Shown here: positions 20,392-28,554 of the stretch, in pieces
Layout: every line of letters starts with the position of its first letter
Numbering within the stretch: the first letter of the stretch is position 1
Origin: Lutibacter agarilyticus
GTDB taxonomy: Bacteria > Bacteroidota > Bacteroidia > Flavobacteriales > Flavobacteriaceae
Assembly (NCBI RefSeq): GCF_900188235.1
Contig: NZ_FZNT01000012.1
Coordinates: forward strand, 23,357 to 87,356
Reading direction: 5' to 3'
Length of the DNA stretch: 64,000 nt
The notes under the pieces: model-generated
Told to the model about the DNA's origin: nothing
Database searches by the model: none
What the model saw: only the letters and a program-made list of their open reading frames with translations
Position numbers and translations under genes: made by a program

Positions 20392-21609
20392 ATGAAAACG
20401 AAATTTTTATTTTTTAGCTGTATTCTTTATCTCGTTACATTTTCAATACAAGCTCAAAAGAAGTCTCAATTAGAAAGTAGAGCTTATTTTGTAGATGTTT
20501 TGGTTAATGTTTCTAATCCCGTATTAGAGGCTTTAGCGAATAATGAACTTAAAAAAACAATGCCGGTAGAGGTTTCACCAAAACATATAAACGATAGAAC
20601 CAGATTTGCTTATTTGGAAGCTTTTGGAAGATTACTTTCAGGTATCTCGCCTTGGTTAGAATTAGGACCAGATAATTCAAAAGAAGGGAAATTACGCGAA
20701 AAGTATATTCAACTTACATTAAAGTGTTTAAAAAATGCAACGGATCCAAATGCTGCAGATTATATGAATTTTAGTGAAGGAAGTCAGCCACTAGTTGATG
20801 CAGCCTTTTTAGCGCAAGGTTTATTAAGAGCACCCACTCAACTTTGGGAAAGATCAGATAAGGAAACACAACAACATATTTTAAAAGCATTAAAGCTAAC
20901 CCGAAAGTTATCGCCAGGTTACAATAATTGGTTATTATTTACGGCGATGGTTGAGGCGGCTATTTTAAAGTTCGAAGGCGAAGCTGATATGGTGCGAATT
21001 CAATATGCATTAAACAAGCATAACGAGTGGTATCTAGGAGATGGTACTTATGGAGATGGCCCTAATTTTCATTGGGATTATTACAATAGTTTTGTAATTC
21101 ATCCAATGTTATTAGATATCTACAATGTACTAAATGAGCAAAAAGAGACATTACAAAATTGGAGATACAGTCAATTTATAGATGGTTATGATGGGATTTT
21201 GAAGAGAGCTCAAAAATATGCAGTAATTCAAGAAAAGTTAATTTCACCAGAAGGAACTTATCCGCCAATAGGACGTTCATTAACATACCGCTTTGGAGCT
21301 TTTCAACTGTTGTCACAAATTGCTTTGTTTCAAAAATTGCCAAAAACGATAAAACCGAGTCAGGTTCGTTCTGCATTACATGCGGTTATTGAAAAACATA
21401 TGAGTTCAAAAAGGATGTTTACAAAAGATGGTTGGTTAACCATTGGTTTTTATGGCCATCAACCAGAATTGGCAGAACGATATATCTCAACAGGTAGTTT
21501 ATATATTTGTGCTGAAATATTTTTAGCATTGGGTTTAAAGCCTGAATCTTCTTTTTGGGCGGATCCAGCTGAAGATTGGAGTCAAAAAAAAATATGGGCA
21601 GATAATTAA
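20392..21609 (+). CDS. DUF2264 domain protein (possible GH154-type uronidase)
   Basis: Exported protein of 405 aa with a signal peptide ending QAQ (about residue 22). It shows the DUF2264 N-terminal block RTRFAYLEAFGRLLSGISPWLELG (about 62-85) and the conserved NNWLLFTAMVEAA and WYLGDGTYGDGPNFHWDYYNSF blocks, typical of this (alpha/alpha)6-barrel family. From memory, some DUF2264 proteins are now classed as GH154 beta-glucuronidases; I cannot tell whether this one is active. Its place among GH105, PL8 and rhamnosidase genes agrees with a uronic-acid oligosaccharide as substrate. Confidence 0.8.
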   Translation: MKTKFLFFSCILYLVTFSIQAQKKSQLESRAYFVDVLVNVSNPVLEALANNELKKTMPVEVSPKHINDRTRFAYLEAFGRLLSGISPWLELGPDNSKEGKLREKYIQLTLKCLKNATDPNAADYMNFSEGSQPLVDAAFLAQGLLRAPTQLWERSDKETQQHILKALKLTRKLSPGYNNWLLFTAMVEAAILKFEGEADMVRIQYALNKHNEWYLGDGTYGDGPNFHWDYYNSFVIHPMLLDIYNVLNEQKETLQNWRYSQFIDGYDGILKRAQKYAVIQEKLISPEGTYPPIGRSLTYRFGAFQLLSQIALFQKLPKTIKPSQVRSALHAVIEKHMSSKRMFTKDGWLTIGFYGHQPELAERYISTGSLYICAEIFLALGLKPESSFWADPAEDWSQKKIWADN

Positions 21610-21631
21610 CTCCCTTTACAACCCTATGCTT

Positions 21632-21658
21632 AACAGCACAGTACAGGATGGTTTTTTT
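21632..21658 (+). promoter_or_regulatory. Recurring locus motif, copy 3 (TACAGGAT core)
   Basis: AACAGCACAGTACAGGAT followed by GG and a T8 tract lies about 70 bases before the second GH2 paralogue. It differs at only two positions from the block before GH78 (3326-3343). The sequence likeness is direct; operator function is inferred. Confidence 0.5.
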
Positions 21659-21718
21659 TGTGAGGTTTCATAATCTTGTTCTTAATTAATACATCACATC
21701 AATATTAAAAAATTAAAA

Positions 21719-24712
21719 ATGATTAAACACATTATTACTTGTGCATTATTAGTTTTAGCAATCAGCTTTACAAGTTGTGAAACTAAAAATGAAATTTCCT
21801 ACAAAGGTGAAAATTTGCCAACAGGAAATAGAACTAAATATAATTTCAATCCAGATTGGAAGTTTCTTCAAGATAATCCTGAGCCTGCTGAGGCACTAAA
21901 CTATGATGATACATCCTGGTCTACAGTAAGTTGTCCACATACATTTAATGATGTTGATACTTTTGACGATTTAAGTCTTGGGCATCACGATGGAGAAAAA
22001 AATCAATGGAGAGGTACCGTTTGGTATCGTAAACATTTTAAATTACCAGCTTCCGATGAGGGTAAAAAGATATTTATTGAATTTGAATCTGTACGTCAAA
22101 TAGCTGATGTTTATGTGAACGGAAAGCATATTGGACAAAATCAAACTGGGTTTATTCCTTTTGGATTTGATTTAACACCTTATATTAAATTTGGAGATGC
22201 AGACAATGTAATTGCAGTGAAAGTAAATAACGATCGTAATAGTGATGACTTTAGAGATAATTTTCCGCTCGTTTGGAATCACGAACACTGGCATCCAACA
22301 CATGGTGGAATTTACAGAAATGTATTTTTGCATACAATGGATCCTGTACATATTACCTTACCATTATATGATAATTTAAAAACGGTTGGAACGTATGTGT
22401 ACGCTGAAAATATTACAGAGAAAAATGCTGATATTTTTGTAAATGCAGAGGTGAAAAACGATAATAATGCAGATAAAACAATTGATTTTGAAGCTCAAAT
22501 AATTGACAAAGAAGGAAAAGTAGTAGCTATTGCAAATGAGCAACAAACCATACCTTCCGGAGAAAAAATTACATTTTCAGCAAAAACAAGTTTAGCAAAT
22601 CCAAATCGTTGGTACACTCGTAAACCTTATATGTATAAAGTACTTTCGGTTTTAAAGGAAGGCGATAGTATTATTGATACGTACGAAACACCTTTAGGTA
22701 TTCGTAGTTTTGATTTTAATAAAGATACCGGATTTTGGAATAATGGTGAATATGCCAAATTACATGGTTGGGGACAAAAACCTACAAATGGCTGGGCAGG
22801 TTTAGGAGCTGCATTGCCAAATTGGTTGAATGAATTTACATTTCAATTGATGGATGAAGCAGGAGGGAATTTTATTCGTTGGGGACATTGTGCTGGTTCT
22901 CCAGGCGAAGTAGCAATGGGAGATAAATATGGGTTTGTAACCTTAATGCCAGGTGTTTCAGGAGAATCTCAGGATGAAGGTGAAACTTGGGATATTCGTA
23001 TTGCTGCTTTTCGTGATATGATTGTTTATTACAGAAACAATCCTTCTATTTTTATTTGGGAAGGTGGAAACTGGGCTGAAACAGCTGCTCATTACGAAGA
23101 AATTTTAGATATCATAAATACTTTCGACCCGAATGGAAAAAGATTGATGGGGAACAGAAGAGCCGATGTAAAAATGGACTCTGAAGCATATGTTTCTATT
23201 GAAGTTGGTACTGAAGGTTGGGAACGTGAATATGCCCATTTACCACTTATTGAAAGTGAATATTGTCGTGATGAAGCTCCAAGACGTATTTGGGATAAAT
23301 ACTCACCTGATGATAATTTTTATAATAATCCAAATCTTAGTAAAAACACCTATAAGTTTGGTTCTGAAACGTATGCAGTAAGACAAGCAGATCACTGGTG
23401 GAATAAAATGGGAAAAAAAGCATACCATAGTGGTGGCGCTAATTGGATTTTTACAGATGGAACTCACGGAGGTCGTGGACAAACTGAAGTTACTAGAGCT
23501 AGTGGAGAAGTAGATGCAGTACGTCTTCCAAAAGAAGCTTTTTATGCATTAAAAGCTATGTGGAGACCAGAACCTCAGGTTCATGTAATTGGGCACTGGA
23601 ACTATGCTGAAGGTACTAAAAAAGATATGTATGTAATTTCAAACTGTTCTGAAGTTAAATTCTATTTAAATGATGAATTATTAGGTACAAATAATACGCC
23701 AAAAGATGGCTATGTATTTAAATTATCAGATGTTAAATGGCAAAAAGGAACAATTAAAGTTGAAGGTTATATTGATGGTAAATTACAAACTTCACAAACA
23801 AAAGTAACTGTAGGCGAACCAGCAGCTATAAAATTAACTTCAATTACAGGAGCAAAAGGATGGCGTGCAGACGGGTCTGATATTGCTTTAATTGATGTTG
23901 AAATTGTTGATGAAAACGGATTAAGATGTCCGTTAGAAAAAGGTCGTATTGATTTTACAATTTCTGGCCCTGGAATATGGAGAGGTGGTTACAATAGCGG
24001 AAAAGCAAATAGCACTAATAATCTTTATTTAGATGTTGAATGCGGAATTAATAGAGTTGCTGTACGTTCTTTACTTATGCCTGGAAAAGTAACAGTAACA
24101 GCTTCAAAAGATGGTTTTGAAGTGGCTAGTATTGATATTACTTCTCAATTAGTAGCTATTACAAACGGACTTACAACAGAACTTCCTCAAGTATTTAATG
24201 ATGGTGAAATTGCAGAAGAGCCAATGCCTGCTTATACTCCTGAAACACAGCCTTACGTAGCAAGTGAGCAAAATAAGAGTGAATTGTTTACAAACTTTAG
24301 CTATACAGGTGATTCAAAAGCAATCCTTAGAAAAACTTTAATGTGGGGTAAAAAAGCGCATACTGATTTAGAGTTTAACTATACTGTTATCCCATCCTAT
24401 TTAAGAGATGGAAGTGCTGAATATATTCGTACTCCAAATTCAGATAAAGGATATTGGGCACGTGATCTGTTGCAATTTATTGCTGGAGTTGATATGGTTA
24501 TTTATGTGGGTCATGATGATGCTGTAAAAAGACCAGAGTTCTTATTAAAAGATTATACAGATACAGGTGATAATTTTAAAATTGATGATCGTACTATTTC
24601 ATTATTTAAAAGAGAAGCTAAAGCTGGTGAAAGTATTATTATGGCGGGTAACAGTGATGGAGATGTGCCAGAAGATTGCCATATGTATGTGGTAATTGGA
24701 AAAAAACTTTAA
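21719..24712 (+). CDS. GH2-family glycosidase, lipoprotein (paralogue B)
   Basis: Close paralogue of the protein encoded at 12673, co-linear over its whole 997 aa and very similar at both protein and DNA level. The lipobox is SFTSC (Cys about residue 20). The domain order is the same: sugar-binding sandwich, Ig-like, TIM barrel, DUF4982-like and Ig-like modules, and an extra C-terminal beta domain. Nucleophile E514 is in LIESEYC. The acid/base strand again reads FIWEGGNWAE, with W452 in place of the usual Glu after Asn451, so E448 or E454 would have to serve. It ends the locus, followed by a perfect palindrome. Two similar copies may differ in specificity or act on alternate linkages; that is inference. 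Confidence 0.85.
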   Translation: MIKHIITCALLVLAISFTSCETKNEISYKGENLPTGNRTKYNFNPDWKFLQDNPEPAEALNYDDTSWSTVSCPHTFNDVDTFDDLSLGHHDGEKNQWRGTVWYRKHFKLPASDEGKKIFIEFESVRQIADVYVNGKHIGQNQTGFIPFGFDLTPYIKFGDADNVIAVKVNNDRNSDDFRDNFPLVWNHEHWHPTHGGIYRNVFLHTMDPVHITLPLYDNLKTVGTYVYAENITEKNADIFVNAEVKNDNNADKTIDFEAQIIDKEGKVVAIANEQQTIPSGEKITFSAKTSLANPNRWYTRKPYMYKVLSVLKEGDSIIDTYETPLGIRSFDFNKDTGFWNNGEYAKLHGWGQKPTNGWAGLGAALPNWLNEFTFQLMDEAGGNFIRWGHCAGSPGEVAMGDKYGFVTLMPGVSGESQDEGETWDIRIAAFRDMIVYYRNNPSIFIWEGGNWAETAAHYEEILDIINTFDPNGKRLMGNRRADVKMDSEAYVSIEVGTEGWEREYAHLPLIESEYCRDEAPRRIWDKYSPDDNFYNNPNLSKNTYKFGSETYAVRQADHWWNKMGKKAYHSGGANWIFTDGTHGGRGQTEVTRASGEVDAVRLPKEAFYALKAMWRPEPQVHVIGHWNYAEGTKKDMYVISNCSEVKFYLNDELLGTNNTPKDGYVFKLSDVKWQKGTIKVEGYIDGKLQTSQTKVTVGEPAAIKLTSITGAKGWRADGSDIALIDVEIVDENGLRCPLEKGRIDFTISGPGIWRGGYNSGKANSTNNLYLDVECGINRVAVRSLLMPGKVTVTASKDGFEVASIDITSQLVAITNGLTTELPQVFNDGEIAEEPMPAYTPETQPYVASEQNKSELFTNFSYTGDSKAILRKTLMWGKKAHTDLEFNYTVIPSYLRDGSAEYIRTPNSDKGYWARDLLQFIAGVDMVIYVGHDDAVKRPEFLLKDYTDTGDNFKIDDRTISLFKREAKAGESIIMAGNSDGDVPEDCHMYVVIGKKL

Positions 24713-24764
24713 TTATTGATTAAATATAATAAATAGAAAGTATAATTATTTGGGTTTGATTTGT

Positions 24765-24798
24765 GAAATGCAGAGTTGTTTAAACAACTCTGCATTTC
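24765..24798 (+). terminator. Perfect 34-bp palindrome ending the polysaccharide locus
   Basis: GAAATGCAGAGTTGTTT (24765-24781) is immediately followed by its exact complement (24782-24798). The hairpin is strong, but the T-run after it is weak (CTTG). Terminator or RNA-stabilising hairpin at the end of the GH2 message is the likely role. Confidence 0.65.
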
Positions 24799-25050
24799 TT
24801 GTATAAGCCATTTTTTGATTATTAATTATATTTTCAAAATATTGAAGATTAGCAACGAACTAAAAATTAATCATTCAATAGCGATGTATTGTAAGGAAGA
24901 TAATCAGTTCACACGCTTTACTAGATAGTGTCCTTTTTAGATTAGCTAAAATATTCGCATAAAATATAAAATCCCACAACTTTTGATCTTAATGCAAAAC
25001 GACACAATTTTGAAACAAATCTAAATAAAAATGAAACATTTGAAAATGAA
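24799..25050. other. Gene-free spacer with an IS-end-like relic
   Basis: The 395-base interval between GH2 paralogue B and tRNA-Ser holds two terminators and, between them, AT-rich sequence in which no coding frame of note is seen. The only recognisable item is GATAGTGTCCTTTTTAGAT at 24924-24942, which resembles 35541-35559. Confidence 0.5.
24924..24942. repeat. Repeat pair member, possible relic of an insertion-sequence end (copy 1)
   Basis: GATAGTGTCCTTTTTAGAT matches GATAGTGTCCTATTTGAAT at 35541-35559 in 16 of 19 positions, including the first 11. Both lie in otherwise empty intergenic DNA. The GATAGTGTCC start recalls terminal sequences of some insertion sequences, but no transposase gene is attached here. 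Confidence 0.35.
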
Positions 25051-25083
25051 AAAACCTTGTAGAATAACGTTCTACAAGGTTTT
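25051..25083 (-). terminator. Terminator of tRNA-Ser
   Basis: AAAACCTTGTAGA (25051-25063) pairs perfectly with TCTACAAGGTTTT (25071-25083) around a short loop. Read on the minus strand it ends in a T-run and lies 25 bases after the tRNA 3' end. Confidence 0.8.
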
Positions 25084-25107
25084 GAAGGGAGTTTAAAAAA
25101 CTCTTAG

Positions 25108-25192
25108 CGGAGAAAGAGGGATTCGAACCCCCGGAGGTATGACCCTCAACAGTTTTCAAGACTGCCGCATTCGACCACTCTGCCATTTCTCC
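25108..25192 (-). tRNA. tRNA-Ser (anticodon UGA)
   Basis: On the minus strand the 7-bp acceptor stem GGAGAAA/TTTCTCC is at 25186-25192 and 25109-25115, with discriminator G at 25108. The D arm reads GCAGAGTGGTCGAATGC, the anticodon stem-loop is GCAGT-CTTGAAA-ACTGT giving anticodon TGA, the long variable arm typical of serine tRNAs follows (TGAGGGTCATACCTCC), and the T arm is GGGGGTTCGAATCCC. CCA is not encoded. The 85-nt length is normal for a class II tRNA. Confidence 0.95.
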
Positions 25193-25203
25193 CTTAGCGG
25201 TTG

Positions 25204-25211
25204 CAAATATA
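25204..25211 (-). promoter_or_regulatory. -7 box of tRNA-Ser promoter
   Basis: Minus-strand TATATTTG matches the Bacteroidota -7 consensus TAnnTTTG and is followed by CAACCGCTAAG up to the tRNA 5' end. No clear -33 TTTG is visible at the expected distance. Confidence 0.6.
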
Positions 25212-25268
25212 AAACGCTTTTTTGTTTTGATAAAACATTTTCACACTTTTTTTTAATATTTTTTCTAT

Positions 25269-25276
25269 TACATTTG
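25269..25276 (+). promoter_or_regulatory. -7 box upstream of the first TauE/SafE gene
   Basis: TACATTTG fits TAnnTTTG and lies 16 bases before the ATG at 25293, implying a very short leader. A -33 element is not obvious. Confidence 0.5.
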
Positions 25277-25292
25277 GCCTTCAAATAATTAG

Positions 25293-26045
25293 ATGAGTTC
25301 AATAGTCGAAATAATAGTTTTAATAATAGTTGGTTTTGTAGCAGGATCAATAAATACATTAGCAGGTGGAGGTTCTTTGTTAACTTTACCAATTCTTATT
25401 TTTTTAGGCTTACCACCAAACATTGCAAATGGAACAAATAGAATTGCAATCCTTTTTCAAAATATTTTTACAACAGCCGGTTTTAAAAGTAAAGGGATAG
25501 TAACTTTTCCTTTTAGTATTTATGTGGGTATCTCAGCCTTATTTGGATCAATAATAGGAGCTCAAATTGCAGTTGACATAAAAGGGGATACTTTTAATAA
25601 AATTTTAGCCATTATTATGGTAATTGTGGTTGTTTATATGCTTTTGAAATCACAGCATAGACAACTTAATATTCTTGAAAAAACAACAGGTAAACATTTG
25701 TGGTTAAGTATTATATTGTTCTTTTTTGTAGGTGTTTACGGAGGCTTTATTCAAGCTGGAGTAGGTTTTATAATGTTACTTGTTTTATCTTCGGTAAATA
25801 ATATTTCCTTAGTTAAAAGTAATGCTATTAAAGTAACGGTAGCGTTAATTTACACGTTCTCTGCCGTTGCTGTATTTGCATACAACGATAAAATTAATTG
25901 GAAAGTAGGCTTAACTTTAGCGATTGGTAATTCAGTTGGTGGCTGGTTGGCAAGTAGGTGGTCTGTTAAAAAGGGAGATGGCCTTATTCGTAATATTTTA
26001 ATTGTTATGATTGCTGTAATGGCAATAAAATTGTGGTTTTTTTAA
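25293..26045 (+). CDS. TauE/SafE family membrane permease (sulfite/sulfonate exporter-like)
   Basis: Integral inner-membrane protein of 250 aa with about eight hydrophobic segments and no cleaved signal. It has the family's two-fold repeat: the first half opens with GFVAGSINTLAGGGSLLTLPIL, including the glycine-rich motif of the TauE/SafE fold, and the second half carries GVYGGFIQAGVGFIMLL. Members export sulfite, sulfoacetate or other small organic anions; the substrate here cannot be deduced. It stands between tRNA-Ser (opposite strand) and aroC, with 70 bases to the latter, where a separate -7 box is seen. A second family member is at 34708. Confidence 0.88.
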   Translation: MSSIVEIIVLIIVGFVAGSINTLAGGGSLLTLPILIFLGLPPNIANGTNRIAILFQNIFTTAGFKSKGIVTFPFSIYVGISALFGSIIGAQIAVDIKGDTFNKILAIIMVIVVVYMLLKSQHRQLNILEKTTGKHLWLSIILFFFVGVYGGFIQAGVGFIMLLVLSSVNNISLVKSNAIKVTVALIYTFSAVAVFAYNDKINWKVGLTLAIGNSVGGWLASRWSVKKGDGLIRNILIVMIAVMAIKLWFF

Positions 26046-26090
26046 AGTTATTTCAAAGTATAAATCAACCTTCAATAGGATTCTTTTTTT

Positions 26091-26098
26091 TACATTTG
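26091..26098 (+). promoter_or_regulatory. -7 box upstream of aroC
   Basis: TACATTTG at 26091-26098 matches TAnnTTTG and is 17 bases before the aroC start, so aroC probably has its own promoter. Confidence 0.5.
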
Positions 26099-26115
26099 TC
26101 ACTTAAATTTATGAT

Positions 26116-27165
26116 ATGTCTAATTCATTTGGAAAAATATTTACAATAACAACTTTTGGAGAATCTCATGGCGAAGCTATTGGAGGTGTAATTGATGGTT
26201 GTCCTGCTGGTGTAGAACTTGATTTGGAGTTTATTCAGAAAGAAATGGATCGAAGAAAACCTGGTCAATCTAAAATTGTAACTCAACGTAAAGAACCAGA
26301 TGCAGTTCGTTTTTTGTCTGGTATCTTTGAAGGTAAAACAACTGGAGCTTCCATTGGATTCATTATTGAAAACGTACATCAACGTTCTAATGATTATTCT
26401 CATATAAAAGACTCTTACAGACCTTCTCACGCAGACTATACATATGATAAGAAATATGGAAATCGTGACTATAGAGGTGGAGGAAGAACTTCAGCACGTG
26501 AAACTGCTAACTGGGTTGTTGGTGGTGCCGTAGCTAAACAAGTAATTCCTGAAATTAAAATTAATGCGTACACATCTTCGGTAGGTGATTTGTTTTTAGA
26601 AAAACCATACCAGGATTTAGATTTTACGCAAACAGAAAATAATATTGTTCGTTGTCCTGATGCTGAAGTAGCAGAGAAGATGATCGAAAAAATTGATACT
26701 ATTAGAAAACAAGGTGATACTATTGGAGGAACAGTAACTTGTGTTATTGAAAATGTTCCTGTTGGATTGGGTGAACCTATTTTTGATAAGTTACATGCGC
26801 AGTTAGGGAAAGCTATGCTTTCAATAAATGCTGTTAAAGGTTTTGAATACGGTAGCGGTTTTTGTGGTGCAAAAATGAAAGGTAGTGAGCACAATGATAT
26901 TTTTAATGAAGATGGAAGTACTCAAACAAATCTTTCAGGTGGTATTCAAGGTGGAATTAGTAACGGAATGGATATTTATTTCCGTGTAGCTTTTAAGCCT
27001 GTTGCTACAATTATGCAAGCACAACAAACTATAGATAAAGAAGGTAACATTGTTGAAATGCACGGTAAAGGCCGTCACGATCCTTGTGTAGTACCTAGAG
27101 CAGTTCCTATTGTTGAAGCTTTAGCAGCAATGGTGTTAACCGATTTTATGTTGCTAAATAAATAA
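26116..27165 (+). CDS. aroC: Chorismate synthase
   Basis: Catalyses the last step of the shikimate pathway, converting 5-enolpyruvylshikimate 3-phosphate to chorismate with reduced FMN as catalyst, in the cytoplasm. The 349-aa protein carries all three family signatures: [18 protein letters not shown] near the N-terminus, [17 protein letters not shown] around residue 115-131 (FMN and substrate binding), and [17 protein letters not shown] near the C-terminus. The length is normal. It appears monocistronic, with its own -7 box and a strong bidirectional terminator shared with the convergent gene at 27200. Confidence 0.98.
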   Translation: MSNSFGKIFTITTFGESHGEAIGGVIDGCPAGVELDLEFIQKEMDRRKPGQSKIVTQRKEPDAVRFLSGIFEGKTTGASIGFIIENVHQRSNDYSHIKDSYRPSHADYTYDKKYGNRDYRGGGRTSARETANWVVGGAVAKQVIPEIKINAYTSSVGDLFLEKPYQDLDFTQTENNIVRCPDAEVAEKMIEKIDTIRKQGDTIGGTVTCVIENVPVGLGEPIFDKLHAQLGKAMLSINAVKGFEYGSGFCGAKMKGSEHNDIFNEDGSTQTNLSGGIQGGISNGMDIYFRVAFKPVATIMQAQQTIDKEGNIVEMHGKGRHDPCVVPRAVPIVEALAAMVLTDFMLLNK

Positions 27166-27167
27166 AT

Positions 27168-27199
27168 AAAAAGGCTGAAATTTAAATTTCAGCCTTTTT
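27168..27199. terminator. Bidirectional terminator between aroC and the PepSY-TM gene
   Basis: AAAAAGGCTGAAATTT (27168-27183) is followed directly by its exact complement (27184-27199), with A- and T-runs on either side, so it can serve both converging genes. Confidence 0.9.
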
Positions 27200-27757
27200 T
27201 TATAAACTTAAGATTAAAAATAGCAAGGGAATCAAAATACCTAAAGCAGTATAAATTCCGCCTCTACCTTTGAGTCCTTTTTTACCTTTCACCATAAATA
27301 AAGATGTAATTGCAAACAGTATTAATGCACCTGCAAAAATATCTGAAAACCAAGTCCAGAATCTATTTGGATTGTAATGTAAATAATTTACTTCATAAAA
27401 AACAGGACGCCTTTTTAAATATTCAGCATAACCTTTTCCACTATTTGTATTTACAATAATAGAAGAGCCTCCTTTTAAAAATATTTTTATTCTATTATCA
27501 TTTGGATAATAATGTTTTTTATAATTATCTCTATTGTCAACTTCATCTAATAGTAAAAAGATATTTTCTTTTACTGAAGCCGTTTTTTCAAGCTGAATAG
27601 CTGTTGTAAAACGATTTATTTCCACAGAGTAATTTGGATTCCAGTCGCTCATATGATTTAAAGCAATTCCTGAAAGTCCGTATATTAATGTTGTTCCTAT
27701 AAAAAAGTAGCCAATGTCTCTATGAAGAATTCTACTCCATTTACGTAATAGTTTCAT
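27200..27757 (-). CDS. PepSY-associated transmembrane protein
   Basis: Inner-membrane protein of 185 aa with an N-terminal helix (WSRILHRDIGYFFIGTTLIYGLSGIALN), a periplasmic PepSY-like segment (about 45-125, ending VNYLHYNPNRFWTWFSD) and two C-terminal helices. The LHRDIG opening and the HYNP-W segment are typical of Bacteroidota PepSY_TM proteins, often found beside iron or haem uptake or thiol-redox genes. The function of the family is not settled. It lies 4 bases after the OB-fold lipoprotein gene, so the two form an operon. Confidence 0.8.
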   Translation of the reverse strand: MKLLRKWSRILHRDIGYFFIGTTLIYGLSGIALNHMSDWNPNYSVEINRFTTAIQLEKTASVKENIFLLLDEVDNRDNYKKHYYPNDNRIKIFLKGGSSIIVNTNSGKGYAEYLKRRPVFYEVNYLHYNPNRFWTWFSDIFAGALILFAITSLFMVKGKKGLKGRGGIYTALGILIPLLFLILSL

Positions 27758-27761
27758 GAAA

Positions 27762-28289
27762 TTACTCTACAATCTCGTGAGATACATATTGTAACGAGTA
27801 ATTCGAAATATGATCTGTACCATCTGCCTTCATTTGATCTCTATAATTTTGAAGGTGTTTCTTTTTATTATTGAATTGTTCTTCGTTAGATTTTCCTTCA
27901 GAATGACTTTTAATATTGTCTTCTTCCATTTTTAACAAATATGCTTCATCAATACGTTCTTCTAAAACAATACCTGTAAGCGAAATTTCACTTCCTTTTA
28001 AGCTTTCGTCAAATCTTTCTTCTGAAAAAACATGTGCATCACCTTCATCAGTAACTAATAGAATCTTTTTACCACCATGTTTACATACGTGGTCAACAAT
28101 TCCTTGAACTTTTATTTCTTTACTAACAAAGTCACTAGCTTTTGAGTCGAATTCACCTAAAGTTAGTACTGGAGTTTCAACAATTTCTATAGCTGCAGTG
28201 CCTGTATTTTTTTCTTCATTTTTTGTGGCTGTTTTGCAAGAAAATAGAAATAAACTAATTGTAAATACTACTAAAATATTTTTCATCAT
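27762..28289 (-). CDS. Lipoprotein with OB-fold (tRNA_anti-like) domain
   Basis: Small exported lipoprotein of 175 aa with lipobox LFLFSC (Cys about residue 18). The middle (about 50-120) resembles the periplasmic OB-fold 'tRNA_anti-like' domain: KEIKVQGIVDHVCKHGGKKILLVTD, followed by GSEISLTGIVLEERID. A single Cys and His (VCKHGG) lie in the domain and could bind a metal or take part in redox chemistry; that is inference. The C-terminus is charged and carries HISNYSLQYVSHEIVE. It is paired with the PepSY-TM gene after 4 bases. The precise role is unknown. Confidence 0.7.
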   Translation of the reverse strand: MMKNILVVFTISLFLFSCKTATKNEEKNTGTAAIEIVETPVLTLGEFDSKASDFVSKEIKVQGIVDHVCKHGGKKILLVTDEGDAHVFSEERFDESLKGSEISLTGIVLEERIDEAYLLKMEEDNIKSHSEGKSNEEQFNNKKKHLQNYRDQMKADGTDHISNYSLQYVSHEIVE

Positions 28290-28483
28290 TGTTTTAATTA
28301 TTTGGTTGAATTATAAAATGTAACTACTAAATTAGAAGTGTTTTAAATGATAAATTATGATTAATATCAGTTCATTTGAAAATAGATGTGTGACTTAAGT
28401 TTCATTAAATACTTATTAATAAGGTTTTTAGATATTTAAGAAGGTGTTTGTAATACATTTTTCGCTCATTAATAAGTATAAAA

Positions 28484-28515
28484 AAAACCATCTTTATTCA
28501 AATAAAGATGGTTTT
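28484..28515 (-). terminator. Terminator of gltBD
   Basis: AAAACCATCTTTATT (28484-28498) is complementary to AATAAAGATGGTTTT (28501-28515). On the minus strand it ends in a long T-run, 40 bases after the gltD stop. The rest of the 265-base gap (28290-28554) shows nothing recognisable. Confidence 0.85.
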
Positions 28516-28554
28516 AGAATATTCTACACTATTTAAACAATAGTAAGTTAACTA

